Assembly: GCF_019659805.1 (NCBI RefSeq)
Contig: NZ_JAIFRO010000004.1
Coordinates: 62,001 to 126,000 of the forward strand
DNA from: Bartonella raoultii
GTDB lineage: Bacteria > Pseudomonadota > Alphaproteobacteria > Rhizobiales > Rhizobiaceae
Reading direction: 5' to 3'
DNA: 64,000 bases
In this document: positions 33,600 through 42,920 of the stretch, piece by piece
Layout of the letters: each line of letters begins with the position of its first letter
How positions within the stretch are numbered: the first letter of the stretch is position 1
Notes under the pieces: generated by a model
Told to the model about the DNA's origin: nothing
Seen by the model: only the letters and a program-made list of their open reading frames with translations
Database searches by the model: none
Program-made: the position numbers and the translations under genes

Positions 33600-33790
33600 T
33601 CAAAAGAATTTTTCTTTGCAAGAAACAAAACTTTCTATTTTCTTGCATAATTTGCCATCAATGATGCTTTCTCCTATCTGCTTAATATGTAAAGCAGCAT
33701 GGCGTTATAGCCCATATTTAGATAGCGTTGTAGATAAAAAAATAAAGACTTATAATCCAAAGGCAACAAGCCACAGCTTAACAACAACAG
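33600..33790 (-). pseudogene. Decayed copy of the ftsK 3' end
   Basis: About 190 bases align with the last part of ftsK (about 34183-34375) in the same orientation. On the minus strand the relic contains LQRYLNMGYNAMLLYILSR where FtsK has IQRRLGIGYNRAASLIERM, and ends IDGKLCKKIESFVSCKE against the FtsK C-terminus. It has frameshifts and stops. It sits between ftsK and lolA, about 400 bases from the intact ftsK end, as expected for one arm of an old tandem duplication. Confidence 0.72.
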
Positions 33791-34189
33791 CTCAATGAGA
33801 GAGGATACCTTTTACCAAAGAAATCACACAACAACTTTCTCTTTTGTGCATTCTCTTTTTTTTAAGCTTTAAAGAATCACTCAACTTAAATTTTTGCAAA
33901 CCTTGAGGTTTCCTTCTGCTTTGCATAATTTTTGCTTTCCAAATACGGACTTTTCGCTTTTATCTGGGTACTCTTGGTAAGGTAACAAAATGCTAGCCAA
34001 TCCTTAATAAAAATAAAGGATAAAAAAACATATGCTTGGCAAAGCTAAATCGTTTTTCTTGAAACTTTGCAATAATAAACAATATTTTTACAAAAAGGCT
34101 TGCCTTTTTTGCTTTTCATACCAATAGAAAATGTAAAGAGAACGTCTTTTTAAAAGAATTTTATGTAAAAGAATCTCGAAGTTTTTTCT
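33791..34189. other. Spacer between the ftsK relic and ftsK
   Basis: AT-rich, no gene seen. The lolA promoter may lie downstream of the relic; nothing can be assigned firmly. Confidence 0.3.
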
Positions 34190-36625
34190 TCAAAAAATTT
34201 CTTCTTCGCTAGGAACCAAAATTTCTCGTTTCCCGGCATGATTTGCTGGACTAATGATGCCTTCTTCTTCCATCCGCTCAATAAGTGAAGCCGCACGATT
34301 ATAGCCAATGCCTAAACGGCGTTGAATATAAGAGGTTGAAGCCTTACGATCACGAAGCACCACAGCAACAGCTTGGCTATAAGGATCATCCTTTGCAGGA
34401 GAAGTGAAAGAAACATCTGCTTCATCCTCTGCAATTTCTTGGGTAACTGTCTCCAAATAATCAGGCAAAGCTTGCGCTTTGAGATGTGCTACAACTTGCT
34501 CTACTTCATCATCAGCCACAAAGGGCCCATGAACACGCTGAATCCGTCCTCCTCCCATCATAAAGAGCATATCTCCCTGTCCCAATAATTGCTCAGCACC
34601 CTGCTCCCCCAAAATTGTTCGGCTATCGATTTTCGAGCTTACAGAAAAAGAAATGCGTGTAGGGAAATTGGCCTTAATCGTCCCAGTAATCACATCCACA
34701 GAAGGACGTTGGGTTGCCATAATCACATGGATACCGGCAGCACGCGCCATTTGCGCTAAACGCTGAACTGCTCCTTCAATATCTTTACCAGCAACCATCA
34801 TCAAATCAGCCATTTCATCAATAATCACAACGATATAAGGCATCGGACTAAAATCAAGCTTTTCTGTCTCGTATAAGGGCTCACCGGTCTCAGAATTAAA
34901 TCCAACTTGAATTGTACGCACCATTGGCTCTCCCTGATTTTCAGAATCTTTAAGGCGCGCATTAAATCCATCAATATTGCGAACGCCAAGTTTTGACATC
35001 TTGCTATAGCGTTCTTCCATTTCACGAACAGCCCATTTTAATGCCACCACCGCTTTTTTGGGATCTGTTACCACGGGGGTTAATAAATGTGGAATACCAT
35101 CATAGACTGAAAGTTCGAGCATTTTGGGGTCGACCATAATAAGACGACATTGTTCAGGCGTCATACGATAAAGAAGGGATAAAATCATCGTATTAATAGC
35201 AACAGATTTTCCCGACCCTGTTGTCCCTGCAACCAAAAGATGCGGCATTTTTGCTAAATCCGCAATCACAGCTTCGCCCCCTATTGTTTTACCCAAAGCA
35301 AGCCCTAGTTTTGCCTTGCTCTCCATAAATTCCCGCGCTTGCAAAATTTCTCGTAAATAGACCATTTCCCGTTTTGCATTGGGTAATTCTATTCCAATAA
35401 CATTGCGCCCTGGCACCACAGCCACACGTGCTGAAATAGCCCGCATTGAACGCGCAATATCATCGGCCAAACCAATAATACGAGAAGACTTAATACCAGC
35501 AGCCGGTTCAAATTCATATAGAGTAACTACCGGACCAGGACACACATCAATCATTTTTCCTTTCACCCCAAAATCCAACAAAATACCCTCAAGTTCTTGA
35601 GAATTGGCTCTTAAAACAGCAGGAGAAAGTTTTTCATCTCTGATTGTTGGCGGAGAAACGGAAAGATAGTCCAAATGTGGAAGAAGGAAACCGCCATTTG
35701 AAGAAGCCGTTAAAGGCTTAACAACACGGCTCTTTTTAGAGGAAACGGGCATCTTATTTTGAGCGTTTTCATATTTTACTTTTTCATCAAAGAAAGTAGG
35801 TTCAATACGATCAAATGCCCTTTTGTGTCTCTTTGACGTATTTTTGAAAGAAAAAAGACGAAAAAAACGTGCTTGCAAAAAATAAAAAAGGTGTAAAATA
35901 GCCCCAACAGTCGTTGCCCAAAAACTATGTCGTGTTTCATCAGTGCTATGTTCTGCTACTTCTGAAACATCAACAACGAAATCTTCGCTTTCCTCTATCT
36001 GAACATCTTTTTCTTTCCTTTTATTTGATGAACGGCGCCATATCACATTACCTGCAAAGGCTGCTATTAAGAAACCTAAAAGAATAAACAACACACTCAA
36101 AAGTACATTCTGAAAAGAAGAAAGAACAACAGGAAAAATGGATAAGGCTGCATTTAATACCTTATCCCCCAAAACCCCTCCCAAGCCTATTGGCAAAGGC
36201 CAATAAGTAAAAGAAGTAATAAACGAAAGCAAAGCAAAAGAAATTAAAAAGCAAAGAATTGAGATAATCCACAACACAAAGCGAAAAATAAAATGATAAA
36301 TATCCTTCTGTGCTAGCAAAAGAAATGACCAAAACAATGGTGTCAACAAAACACCAAGACTTGCCAAACCAAAAAATTGCATAACAAAATCTGAAAAAAT
36401 AGCCCCTGGCCATCCCATCAAATTTGTAACCTTATTCGTACTTGCATGTGTTAATGACGGATCTGCAACATTCCAAGTTGCCAAAGATAAAACGCCAAAA
36501 AGAATAAAGCCTAAAAGTCCAAGCCCAATAAACACACCAACTTGGCGTAAAAACATTTCGATGAGCCGCGACCTTTGAAAGCCCTGCGTTTTCATTGAAT
36601 TATAATGAGAAGAATTTTGGTGCAT
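34190..36625 (-). CDS. ftsK: DNA translocase FtsK
   Basis: 811-residue septal DNA pump that segregates chromosome termini. Four or five N-terminal membrane helices (to about residue 195) are followed by a short charged linker, the RecA-like motor with Walker A GTTGSGKSVAIN at about 465 and Walker B YIVVIIDEMADLMM, and the C-terminal gamma winged-helix domain (STSYIQRRLGIGYNRAASLI) that reads polar KOPS sequences. The start is the ATG at 36625; an ATG ten codons downstream is possible. Confidence 0.95.
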   Translation of the reverse strand: MHQNSSHYNSMKTQGFQRSRLIEMFLRQVGVFIGLGLLGFILFGVLSLATWNVADPSLTHASTNKVTNLMGWPGAIFSDFVMQFFGLASLGVLLTPLFWSFLLLAQKDIYHFIFRFVLWIISILCFLISFALLSFITSFTYWPLPIGLGGVLGDKVLNAALSIFPVVLSSFQNVLLSVLFILLGFLIAAFAGNVIWRRSSNKRKEKDVQIEESEDFVVDVSEVAEHSTDETRHSFWATTVGAILHLFYFLQARFFRLFSFKNTSKRHKRAFDRIEPTFFDEKVKYENAQNKMPVSSKKSRVVKPLTASSNGGFLLPHLDYLSVSPPTIRDEKLSPAVLRANSQELEGILLDFGVKGKMIDVCPGPVVTLYEFEPAAGIKSSRIIGLADDIARSMRAISARVAVVPGRNVIGIELPNAKREMVYLREILQAREFMESKAKLGLALGKTIGGEAVIADLAKMPHLLVAGTTGSGKSVAINTMILSLLYRMTPEQCRLIMVDPKMLELSVYDGIPHLLTPVVTDPKKAVVALKWAVREMEERYSKMSKLGVRNIDGFNARLKDSENQGEPMVRTIQVGFNSETGEPLYETEKLDFSPMPYIVVIIDEMADLMMVAGKDIEGAVQRLAQMARAAGIHVIMATQRPSVDVITGTIKANFPTRISFSVSSKIDSRTILGEQGAEQLLGQGDMLFMMGGGRIQRVHGPFVADDEVEQVVAHLKAQALPDYLETVTQEIAEDEADVSFTSPAKDDPYSQAVAVVLRDRKASTSYIQRRLGIGYNRAASLIERMEEEGIISPANHAGKREILVPSEEEIF

Positions 36626-36799
36626 CCATCCATTCCACAGATAAAACCTTCGTCTTTAAAGAGTTATAAAATTATGACCGCAAAATATTAACACTGTTTT
36701 AACCATCATAGGCATAACAATTTCCTTATAATAATATATAAAAAAGTGTTATAAAAAGAAGGTATCCTTTACCATTTAAAAACGAGCAAACTGCAAACA

Positions 36800-38077
36800 A
36801 TGGAAAGAAGTGTTGTGTATCCTATCCCCAATAAAGGTATAACATCCAATATAAATATCAAACAATGCGACCTCTTGATTGCAGGAGGAGCAGCTGTTGG
36901 TCTTACTCTTGCAATAGCGCTCAAACAAGCCACTCCTGATTTAAAAGTTACAATCGTTGATGCTGCTTCTAACGAAGACCTTCCTCCTTCCAATATACGG
37001 ACACTTGCCCTTGCTGCTGCTTCTATTCGCATGTTGAAACAGCTACAATGTTGGGAATCTATAAAATCCTATGCCCAGCCTATCCATTCCATGATTATCA
37101 CGGATGCATGCACTGATGACCCTGTCAAACCTACTCTTTTAACCTTTGAAGGAGAAATTACTCCCAACGAGCCCTTTGCGGCAATGATAGAACAAAGACA
37201 ACTCATCGCTGCTTTAAAAAAACGTGCAAAAAATCTTAACATTTCTATTATACAAAATGTACGTGTTGTTGATTTCCATACAGAAGAGCAACAAACAATA
37301 ATCACTCTAAACAATGAAGAAATCTGGAAAACAAAGTTACTTATAGCAGCTGATGGAGCACATTCAAAATTACGTAAAAAAGCAGGTCTTAAAAACTTTT
37401 TTCATCCCTATAAACAAACAGCCATTATCTGTACCATTGAACATGAAAAACCCCATAATGGCCAAGCAATCCAACATTTTTTACCAGCTGGTCCCTTTGC
37501 TCTTCTCCCTCTCAAAGGTAATCGATCCGCAATTGTTTGGAATGAACACCATAAACAAGCACAATATTATCTAAAAGCAGATTCTTTTATTTTTGAAACA
37601 GAAATTGAAAAACGCATTGGACATCGATTGGGAAAACTCTCTTGGAATGGCGAACGTCAAGCTTTTCCTTTGAGCCTTTCTTTAACCCGTGAATGCATTA
37701 AACCTCGTTTTGCCCTTATTGGCGATGCCGCCCATACAATTCATCCCTTAGCAGGACAAGGCCTCAATTTAGGATTACGCGATAGCGCTGCCCTTGCCGA
37801 AGTCATTATTGAAACAGCACGATTAGGTCTTGATATCGGATCTCTCACCGCTCTTGAACGTTACCAAAGCTGGAGACGTTTTGAAGTTGTACGTATGGCT
37901 TTAAGCAATGATTGGCTCAATCATCTCTTTTCTAATGATAATTTCTTTTTACGAATGCTTCGAGATGCCGGTCTTGGACTTATCAATCAAACACCAAAAA
38001 TGAAACAATATTTTATTCAAGAAGCGTCCGGCCTTACCCCCAATGCACCACGCCTGCTACAGGGACTCCCCCTTTAG
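36800..38077 (+). CDS. UbiH/UbiF-family FAD-dependent hydroxylase
   Basis: 425-residue flavin monooxygenase that should hydroxylate a ring position of a ubiquinone precursor. Seen: N-terminal FAD-binding DLLIAGGAAVGLTLAIAL, the mid motif AADGAHSKLRK, and the second FAD motif ALIGDAAHTIHPLAGQGLNL. Rhizobial UbiL-type enzymes may hydroxylate more than one position, so the exact position is not inferred. Divergent from ftsK, separated by 174 bases. Confidence 0.88.
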   Translation: MERSVVYPIPNKGITSNINIKQCDLLIAGGAAVGLTLAIALKQATPDLKVTIVDAASNEDLPPSNIRTLALAAASIRMLKQLQCWESIKSYAQPIHSMIITDACTDDPVKPTLLTFEGEITPNEPFAAMIEQRQLIAALKKRAKNLNISIIQNVRVVDFHTEEQQTIITLNNEEIWKTKLLIAADGAHSKLRKKAGLKNFFHPYKQTAIICTIEHEKPHNGQAIQHFLPAGPFALLPLKGNRSAIVWNEHHKQAQYYLKADSFIFETEIEKRIGHRLGKLSWNGERQAFPLSLSLTRECIKPRFALIGDAAHTIHPLAGQGLNLGLRDSAALAEVIIETARLGLDIGSLTALERYQSWRRFEVVRMALSNDWLNHLFSNDNFFLRMLRDAGLGLINQTPKMKQYFIQEASGLTPNAPRLLQGLPL

Positions 38078-38619
38078 TTAAAAAATAATACCATAACATC
38101 TCTAATATGAGATAAAAGAGACTCTCTTTATTTTTTAACCTTCAAAATATTCTTTATTGATTGCGTACCAAGAGCCTTCTCACGCATTTGAATGACAAAT
38201 ATATACAAAACAGATCCGGATGAGCTTTCTAAAAAACTAAATACAAACCAATATCCAATACAAAGAAATTTTATCTTTGAAAATATTTCTCTCATACCGC
38301 CATACTCAATCCAAACACCATAAATACATAGATCTTTATAATATAAAAAGTTTTAAAAGATACATTTGATGCTTCAGATCTATCGGCTTATAAAAAAGAA
38401 TCACAAAAGCATCAAACTGCAGCTCTAAATCAACACAAAATACATCCCCCAAGAACATGCAGAAATAACACCCCCTCTCGTGATTGAATAAATCCATACA
38501 TGAATTCCTCTGATTCTTTCAACCACACCAGCATTTTCATACATCACTTTTTCAAAAATATACTCTCTGTCACTTTATATCTTCTCGTCTTTTTATACTT
38601 TGCCAATATCGTGCAGATA
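38078..38619. other. Spacer between ubiH-like gene and H-NS-like gene
   Basis: 540 AT-rich bases with no convincing gene, RNA or strong hairpin. Confidence 0.35.
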
Positions 38620-38907
38620 TTATGTCACTTCTAGTTCTTCAAGTGCATAACCATTCTTTAACCATTCTTTAATCCACTTAGGTCTACGCCCGCGTCCATT
38701 CCATAGTTCCCATTGATTATTGGGGTTTCTATAATGACGCTCTTTGCTCACAAGATCGGCAATATCAATTCCATGCGCATGAGCAATTTCAAGAATTTTT
38801 CGACGCGCATTTTGCTTCTCTTTTGCCTGTCTTTTTTTCAATTCCGCGTCAATTTGAACACGCATTTCTTGTAACTCATCAAGATTCATATGTTTGAGAT
38901 CATTCAT
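38620..38907 (-). CDS. H-NS-like nucleoid-associated regulator
   Basis: 95-residue protein. An N-terminal helix and coiled coil (MNLDELQEMRVQIDAELKKRQA) for oligomerisation is joined to a C-terminal DNA-binding motif, YRNPNNQWELWNGRGRRPKW, close to the H-NS/MvaT-type YRNP...W.GRGR.P.W consensus. Such proteins bind the minor groove of AT-rich DNA and silence acquired genes. It stands at the edge of the AT-rich trw locus and is transcribed away from it. Regulation of trw by this protein is inference. Confidence 0.85.
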   Translation of the reverse strand: MNDLKHMNLDELQEMRVQIDAELKKRQAKEKQNARRKILEIAHAHGIDIADLVSKERHYRNPNNQWELWNGRGRRPKWIKEWLKNGYALEELEVT

Positions 38908-38936
38908 CTTATTACTCCCCTTGCAAAAAAAGAATT

Positions 38937-39665
38937 ATGTTTTGCCATATTTTTAACACAATTATAGAGGATTTTCGTCCATTTATTATCAAAGTTAAAA
39001 TTACGATGAATATATCACTTTCACGGAGATGTGCTTTGAACCACGAAAAGTCGTTTATTTTTGTTTTAACAATCACGACCGTATCCCTTTTCAGTTTGAT
39101 CGCTGAAATGGTTCGTAAAAGTTTGCAAGCATCATGTTACCTCTCTGACGCCTATAAATCAGCAGTCAAAAGTGAATATAAATCGCCATTGTATAAACTA
39201 TGGCAATACTGGGTAAAGAACAACCCCTCCCCGTATAATGATCATGTAATTACTTCTTACAATAAGGGATACTCTCAAATACAAGAGTTTTTTGTTTCAA
39301 ATCTATACGCCTCGAAAAGTGAAGAAAAAACGAAAAGTTATAAGAAAGAATCATTGCAAAGAAAACAAATAACATGGTTATTGAGCCCTTTCTTTAAAGC
39401 AGGAAATAACTACACGTTTGTTTTGTATAATATGCTTGGTTGTATTGTACAAATTAGCATGATGCATCACATAAAGGCATATATCCAAAAAGTTTTTGAA
39501 GAAAAAATAATCCATAATTGTAAGAAAAAAAGTTCTAAACTGAAAAGAATCTTTTTATGTATTTGTAATTACATAATGCATCAAAACTTAAAAAGTGTAT
39601 GCAAAATTGGCGTAAACAGTAATAATTTTTTTATCCTTAGGTGTATTGGCAATGACAATTTCTAA
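38937..39665 (+). CDS. Hypothetical protein, doubtful
   Basis: Open frame of 242 codons from the ATG at 38937, with a likelier internal start at the ATG at 39006 (MNISLSRRCALN). One hydrophobic helix follows the internal start (FIFVLTITTVSLFSLIAEMV); the rest is lysine- and tyrosine-rich with no motif I recognise. The 3' end overlaps the start of the trwN-like gene by 14 bases. The C-terminal third reads like non-coding AT-rich sequence, so this may be a degraded gene. Confidence 0.3.
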   Translation: MFCHIFNTIIEDFRPFIIKVKITMNISLSRRCALNHEKSFIFVLTITTVSLFSLIAEMVRKSLQASCYLSDAYKSAVKSEYKSPLYKLWQYWVKNNPSPYNDHVITSYNKGYSQIQEFFVSNLYASKSEEKTKSYKKESLQRKQITWLLSPFFKAGNNYTFVLYNMLGCIVQISMMHHIKAYIQKVFEEKIIHNCKKKSSKLKRIFLCICNYIMHQNLKSVCKIGVNSNNFFILRCIGNDNF

Positions 39666-40308
39666 TTTCGTAATGCTTACTGCCATATGTGCACCAACTC
39701 TACAGAGTACAATACTTTCACCTGTTGTCTTGCCTGAAACATTAGGGTGTACCTCTAGAGGCAACATTTATAATAACCACCAATTATCACTTAAAATATC
39801 TAAGTTTAAAAAAACCGTCACAACAATTGAACAATTTAAGCAAAATGGACACAATTTTGACGTAAAGTGGGGGCAAATCAATGTCGGAAATCTGAAATGG
39901 TTTGATGTTTTGCTTTCTGATTTTTTTGTTTCTTATAAAAACTTCAAAGTTGCACAAGCTATTCTCCCTCACAGTCTTGAGCCAACAATGTCACAAAATC
40001 AATTTAAACAAGTAGCGTTGCAAATTGCTCTAAACTACTATGATACAGCAAGTTTTAAGAGCAGCTTTACGAACACTTCTCTGAAAGAGGTTGCTTTAAA
40101 TACTGCAGTGCAAGTTCCTGCTTTTGTAGATGAAGAATGGCCAAAATCTTCACAAATAAATACAAAAGGAACAGAACAGACAATTAAAACAGAGCCTCTT
40201 TTTCCCTTAACAGAAGAGTTAGTGGATGCATTTGCGAACACAACAAGTGGTGTTCATGATGCTTTTACGACTGAAGATTCCTCTCCATTTGAAAAGTTGC
40301 AAGAATGA
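39652..40308 (+). CDS. trwN: TrwN/VirB1-like lytic transglycosylase, diverged
   Basis: 218 residues from the ATG at 39652. The order of blocks matches VirB1: CAPT at about 13-16, a glutamate at 29 where VirB1 has ESGxNP, then GHNFDVKWGQINVGNL against the family's GxNFSxGxxQVNxxNL, and ALNYYDTASFKSSF against the family's ALSCYYSGNFxxGF. The catalytic Glu is kept but its surroundings (PETLGCTS) are badly altered. In T4SS this enzyme locally opens peptidoglycan. I infer an eroding or specialised VirB1 homologue at the head of the trw locus. An acidic C-terminal tail of about 60 residues is unassigned. Confidence 0.6.
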   Translation: MTISNFVMLTAICAPTLQSTILSPVVLPETLGCTSRGNIYNNHQLSLKISKFKKTVTTIEQFKQNGHNFDVKWGQINVGNLKWFDVLLSDFFVSYKNFKVAQAILPHSLEPTMSQNQFKQVALQIALNYYDTASFKSSFTNTSLKEVALNTAVQVPAFVDEEWPKSSQINTKGTEQTIKTEPLFPLTEELVDAFANTTSGVHDAFTTEDSSPFEKLQE

Positions 40309-40385
40309 TGGCTGCTGCATTTATAAATTAAAAGAATAATTTTGATAGGATACAGTGATGATAAGGTAGATAAGGAAATATTAAA

Positions 40386-40428
40386 GCTCTAATTAGTAAG
40401 ATTGTATGAATCTATTCTAATTGAGAGC
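40386..40428 (+). promoter_or_regulatory. Nested dyad (candidate operator) ahead of the KorB-like gene
   Basis: GCTCTAATTAG (40386-40396) faces CTAATTGAGAGC (40417-40428), and inside them AGATT (40399-40403) faces AATCT (40409-40413). The dyad ends eight bases before the ATG at 40436 and covers the ribosome-binding region. It could be an autoregulatory operator for the first trw regulator or an RNA hairpin controlling translation. Confidence 0.4.
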
Positions 40429-40435
40429 AAAAATA

Positions 40436-40735
40436 ATGAAAATGATAGAACAAAACAGCGTTGATATAGCGTTTAATCAAAAAGCAGCACGTGAAATTAC
40501 AATCGTGATGCGTTCAAAAAGGGAGTGGTACTTTACGTTTGTTGCTGATGATCCAATAACCGGCAAGGCGGAGAAGTATGCGCTTCTTACACAAAGAGGA
40601 AAACTAAGGACTTGGGCAGATCCGAAATATCTCTTTAAATTTCTACATGAAAGAGGTGTTGTTGATGGCCATTTTAGTCTTAACCAGGATGACAAACATG
40701 AGAAAGTCAAACATTCTACAAAAAGCACATCGTAA
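40436..40735 (+). CDS. KorB/ParC-like plasmid-type regulator at head of trw
   Basis: 99-residue basic protein from the ATG at 40436 (a TTG five codons upstream is in frame). Seen: AAREITIVMRSKREWYFTF, ITGKAEKYALLTQRGKLRTW and ADPKYLFKFLHERGV, a pattern I associate with small plasmid partition/regulatory proteins. Known Bartonella trw loci carry korA and korB before trwL1, and position fits korB. I see no classical helix-turn-helix and no korA partner. The 3' end overlaps trwL1 by 38 bases, so expression is coupled to the first pilin. Confidence 0.5.
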   Translation: MKMIEQNSVDIAFNQKAAREITIVMRSKREWYFTFVADDPITGKAEKYALLTQRGKLRTWADPKYLFKFLHERGVVDGHFSLNQDDKHEKVKHSTKSTS

Positions 40736-41015
40736 AATCACAACAATTGCTGCAACAACAACTGTATTTTTGATAACACATCCTGCATATGCAGTACAGC
40801 AAACAGGGTTAGGTGGAATAACAAAAGTTTTAACAGAATTTCAAAAAGGCTTGGTTGCAATTATTCCTATTTTTGCTGCTGTTCTGCTTTTGTGTTTAGC
40901 AATTGGCTATGCTGGGCGGTATATCCAAAAAGATACATTCGTACGGTGGGCTATTGGTGTTGCCGTCGCTGGTTCAGCAACTGCAATTGCCGATATGTTG
41001 TTTAAACAAGCTTAA
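40698..41015 (+). CDS. trwL1: TrwL1, VirB2-like major pilin
   Basis: 105-residue pilin precursor from the ATG at 40698, with AGGA at 40685-40688 inside the end of the upstream gene. The signal peptide ends in THPAYA. A variable segment (VQQTGLGGITKVLTEFQKGL) comes next, then the core IIPIFAAVLLLCLAIGYAGR, a basic loop and a second hydrophobic helix (WAIGVAVAGSATAIA). In T4SS, VirB2 subunits are extracted from the membrane to build the pilus. It has IQKD in the loop and ends DMLFKQA; most later copies have IEKD. Confidence 0.93.
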   Translation: MRKSNILQKAHRKITTIAATTTVFLITHPAYAVQQTGLGGITKVLTEFQKGLVAIIPIFAAVLLLCLAIGYAGRYIQKDTFVRWAIGVAVAGSATAIADMLFKQA

Positions 41016-41141
41016 AGCAGAAATAGAATATTCCTATAAAAATATATCATTACTATAACTTTGATAAATAATTATAGTGTTTTCTCTGCAATAAAATAAA
41101 GAGTTATATGCAATAATTTTAATCTCAATGCGATAAATAAC

Positions 41142-41465
41142 ATGAAAAAATTTAGTACTCTTCAATCAAAAATGAATAATAAAATTGCTGCGATTTCTGC
41201 AGCTACAACTGTATTTTTTATGGCGCATCCTGCATATGCACAAGTATCAAGCCCAGGTTTGACTGGGATGAAAAAAGTTTTAGAAGCTTTTCAAAAACAA
41301 CTGGGAACAATTATTCCTATTTTTGCTGCTGTTCTTCTTTTATGTTTAGCAATTGGTTATGCAGGAAGATATATCCAAAAAGATACATTTGTACGGTGGG
41401 CTATTGGTGTTGCTGTCGCTGGTTCAGCAACACAAATTGCCAATATGTTATTTGAGCAAGCATAA
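41142..41465 (+). CDS. trwL2: TrwL2, VirB2-like pilin
   Basis: 107 residues. Signal peptide ends AHPAYA. Variable segment: QVSSPGLTGMKKVLEAFQKQ. The core TIIPIFAAVLLLCLAIGYAG is followed by IQKD as in TrwL1 only, so L1 and L2 form the nearest pair by this marker. Spacer to L1 is 126 bases. Confidence 0.92.
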   Translation: MKKFSTLQSKMNNKIAAISAATTVFFMAHPAYAQVSSPGLTGMKKVLEAFQKQLGTIIPIFAAVLLLCLAIGYAGRYIQKDTFVRWAIGVAVAGSATQIANMLFEQA

Positions 41466-41620
41466 GTAGGATAAAAACGAATTAATACATAAATTACAAA
41501 ACGTTTCTTTTTATAAAGAACAATTCAGTTTCGTTATCTTTATTATTAATCAGGATGTTTGCTTTTCTGAAAAATAAGTAGATATTTTCAATAATTTTAA
41601 CCTCAATGAGAATAAATAAT

Positions 41621-41941
41621 ATGAAACAATTCCGTGCTCTCCAATCACAAATGAACCATAAAATCATTAGAATTACTGCAACAGCATTATTTATAGTATA
41701 TCCTGCATATGCGAACGCAGCGAACAGCGATGGTTTGAAAGGGATAGGAACAGTTTTAAAAACATTTCAAGACCAATTAAAAACAATCATTCCTGTTTTT
41801 GCTGCAGTTCTTCTTTTATGCTTAGCAATTGGTTATGCGGGACGCTACATAGAAAAAGATACTTTTGTACGGTGGGCCATTGGTGTTGCTGTCGCTGGTT
41901 CAGCAACACAAATTGCCACACTGCTATTTACACAGACCTAA
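41621..41941 (+). CDS. trwL3: TrwL3, VirB2-like pilin
   Basis: 106 residues from the ATG at 41621, the position homologous to the other copies; an ATG five codons upstream is in frame. Signal ends YPAYA. Variable segment: NAANSDGLKGIGTVLKTFQD. It has IIPVF in the core, shared only with TrwL4. Confidence 0.92.
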   Translation: MKQFRALQSQMNHKIIRITATALFIVYPAYANAANSDGLKGIGTVLKTFQDQLKTIIPVFAAVLLLCLAIGYAGRYIEKDTFVRWAIGVAVAGSATQIATLLFTQT

Positions 41942-42091
41942 TAATGAAAATTAATTAGAAGTAATAAAGCATTCTTTTCTGCAAAGAAAATTCTCAATTC
42001 TATTATTTGTATAATTGATGAGGCAAGAGTCATTTTATTATATAATGAGAGGTTATTTGCAATAACTTTAACCTTAATGAGGATTAAAAAT

Positions 42092-42409
42092 ATGAAACAA
42101 TTCCGTACCCTCCAATCACAAACAAACGATAAAATCATTACAATTGCTGCAGCAGTAACAGTGTCGTTTGTCACACATCCTGCATATGCTGCTGTTGAAA
42201 AATTAGGTGGAATAAAAAACGTTTTAGGGGAACTTCAAAAACAGTTGAAAACAATCATTCCTGTTTTTGCTGCAGTTCTTCTTTTATGCTTAGCAATTGG
42301 TTATGCGGGACGCTACATAGAAAAAGATACTTTTGTACGATGGGCTATTGGTGTTGCCGTCGCTGGTTCAGCAACACAAATTGCCACATTATTGTTTGAG
42401 CAAGCATAA
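42092..42409 (+). CDS. trwL4: TrwL4, VirB2-like pilin
   Basis: 105 residues from the ATG at 42092 with GAGGAT upstream. Signal ends HPAYA. Variable segment: AVEKLGGIKNVLGELQKQLK. Core IIPVF as in TrwL3. Confidence 0.92.
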   Translation: MKQFRTLQSQTNDKIITIAAAVTVSFVTHPAYAAVEKLGGIKNVLGELQKQLKTIIPVFAAVLLLCLAIGYAGRYIEKDTFVRWAIGVAVAGSATQIATLLFEQA

Positions 42410-42459
42410 AAATAAAAAGCTATTTATTACAATTTCACACCTCCGTAAGGATAAATAAT

Positions 42460-42780
42460 ATGAAGCGATTTAGTATTCTCAAATCAAAAATAAGTCATAA
42501 AATTAGAACAATTACTACAAGTACGCTTGTATTTTTTATAATGCATCCTGCATATGCACAAGCGCAAACAGGCTTAGGTGGAATAACAAATGTTTTAAAA
42601 GAATTTCGAACAGAATTGTCTGCAATTATTCCTATTTTTGCCGCTGTTCTCCTTTTATGCTTAGCAATCGGTTATGCAGGACGTTATATTGAAAAAGATA
42701 CATTTGTACGATGGGCTATTGGTGTTGCCGTCGCTGGTTCAGCAACACAAATTGCTAATATGTTGTTTACACAGCCATAG
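42460..42780 (+). CDS. trwL5: TrwL5, VirB2-like pilin
   Basis: 106 residues with AAGGAT upstream. Signal ends HPAYA. Variable segment: QAQTGLGGITNVLKEFRTEL, close to TrwL1 in GLGGIT. Spacer to trwL4 is only 50 bases, shorter than elsewhere in the array. Its last 80 bases are nearly the same as in TrwL6, where the 458-base repeat begins. Confidence 0.92.
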   Translation: MKRFSILKSKISHKIRTITTSTLVFFIMHPAYAQAQTGLGGITNVLKEFRTELSAIIPIFAAVLLLCLAIGYAGRYIEKDTFVRWAIGVAVAGSATQIANMLFTQP

Positions 42781-42920
42781 GCTTAAAATCATTAAATACA
42801 AAACATTGCTTTTTAAAAGAAACCCTTAGTTTGATCATTTTCATAAGCAATCAAAACATTTTCTCTGCTTTAAAGTAAAAAACTATATAAGATAATTTTA
42901 ATCTCAAAAAAGTGAATAAC

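Noticed and set aside
33616-33798. 60-codon plus-strand frame between lolA and ftsK
   Set aside because: It is the opposite strand of the ftsK relic, not a gene.
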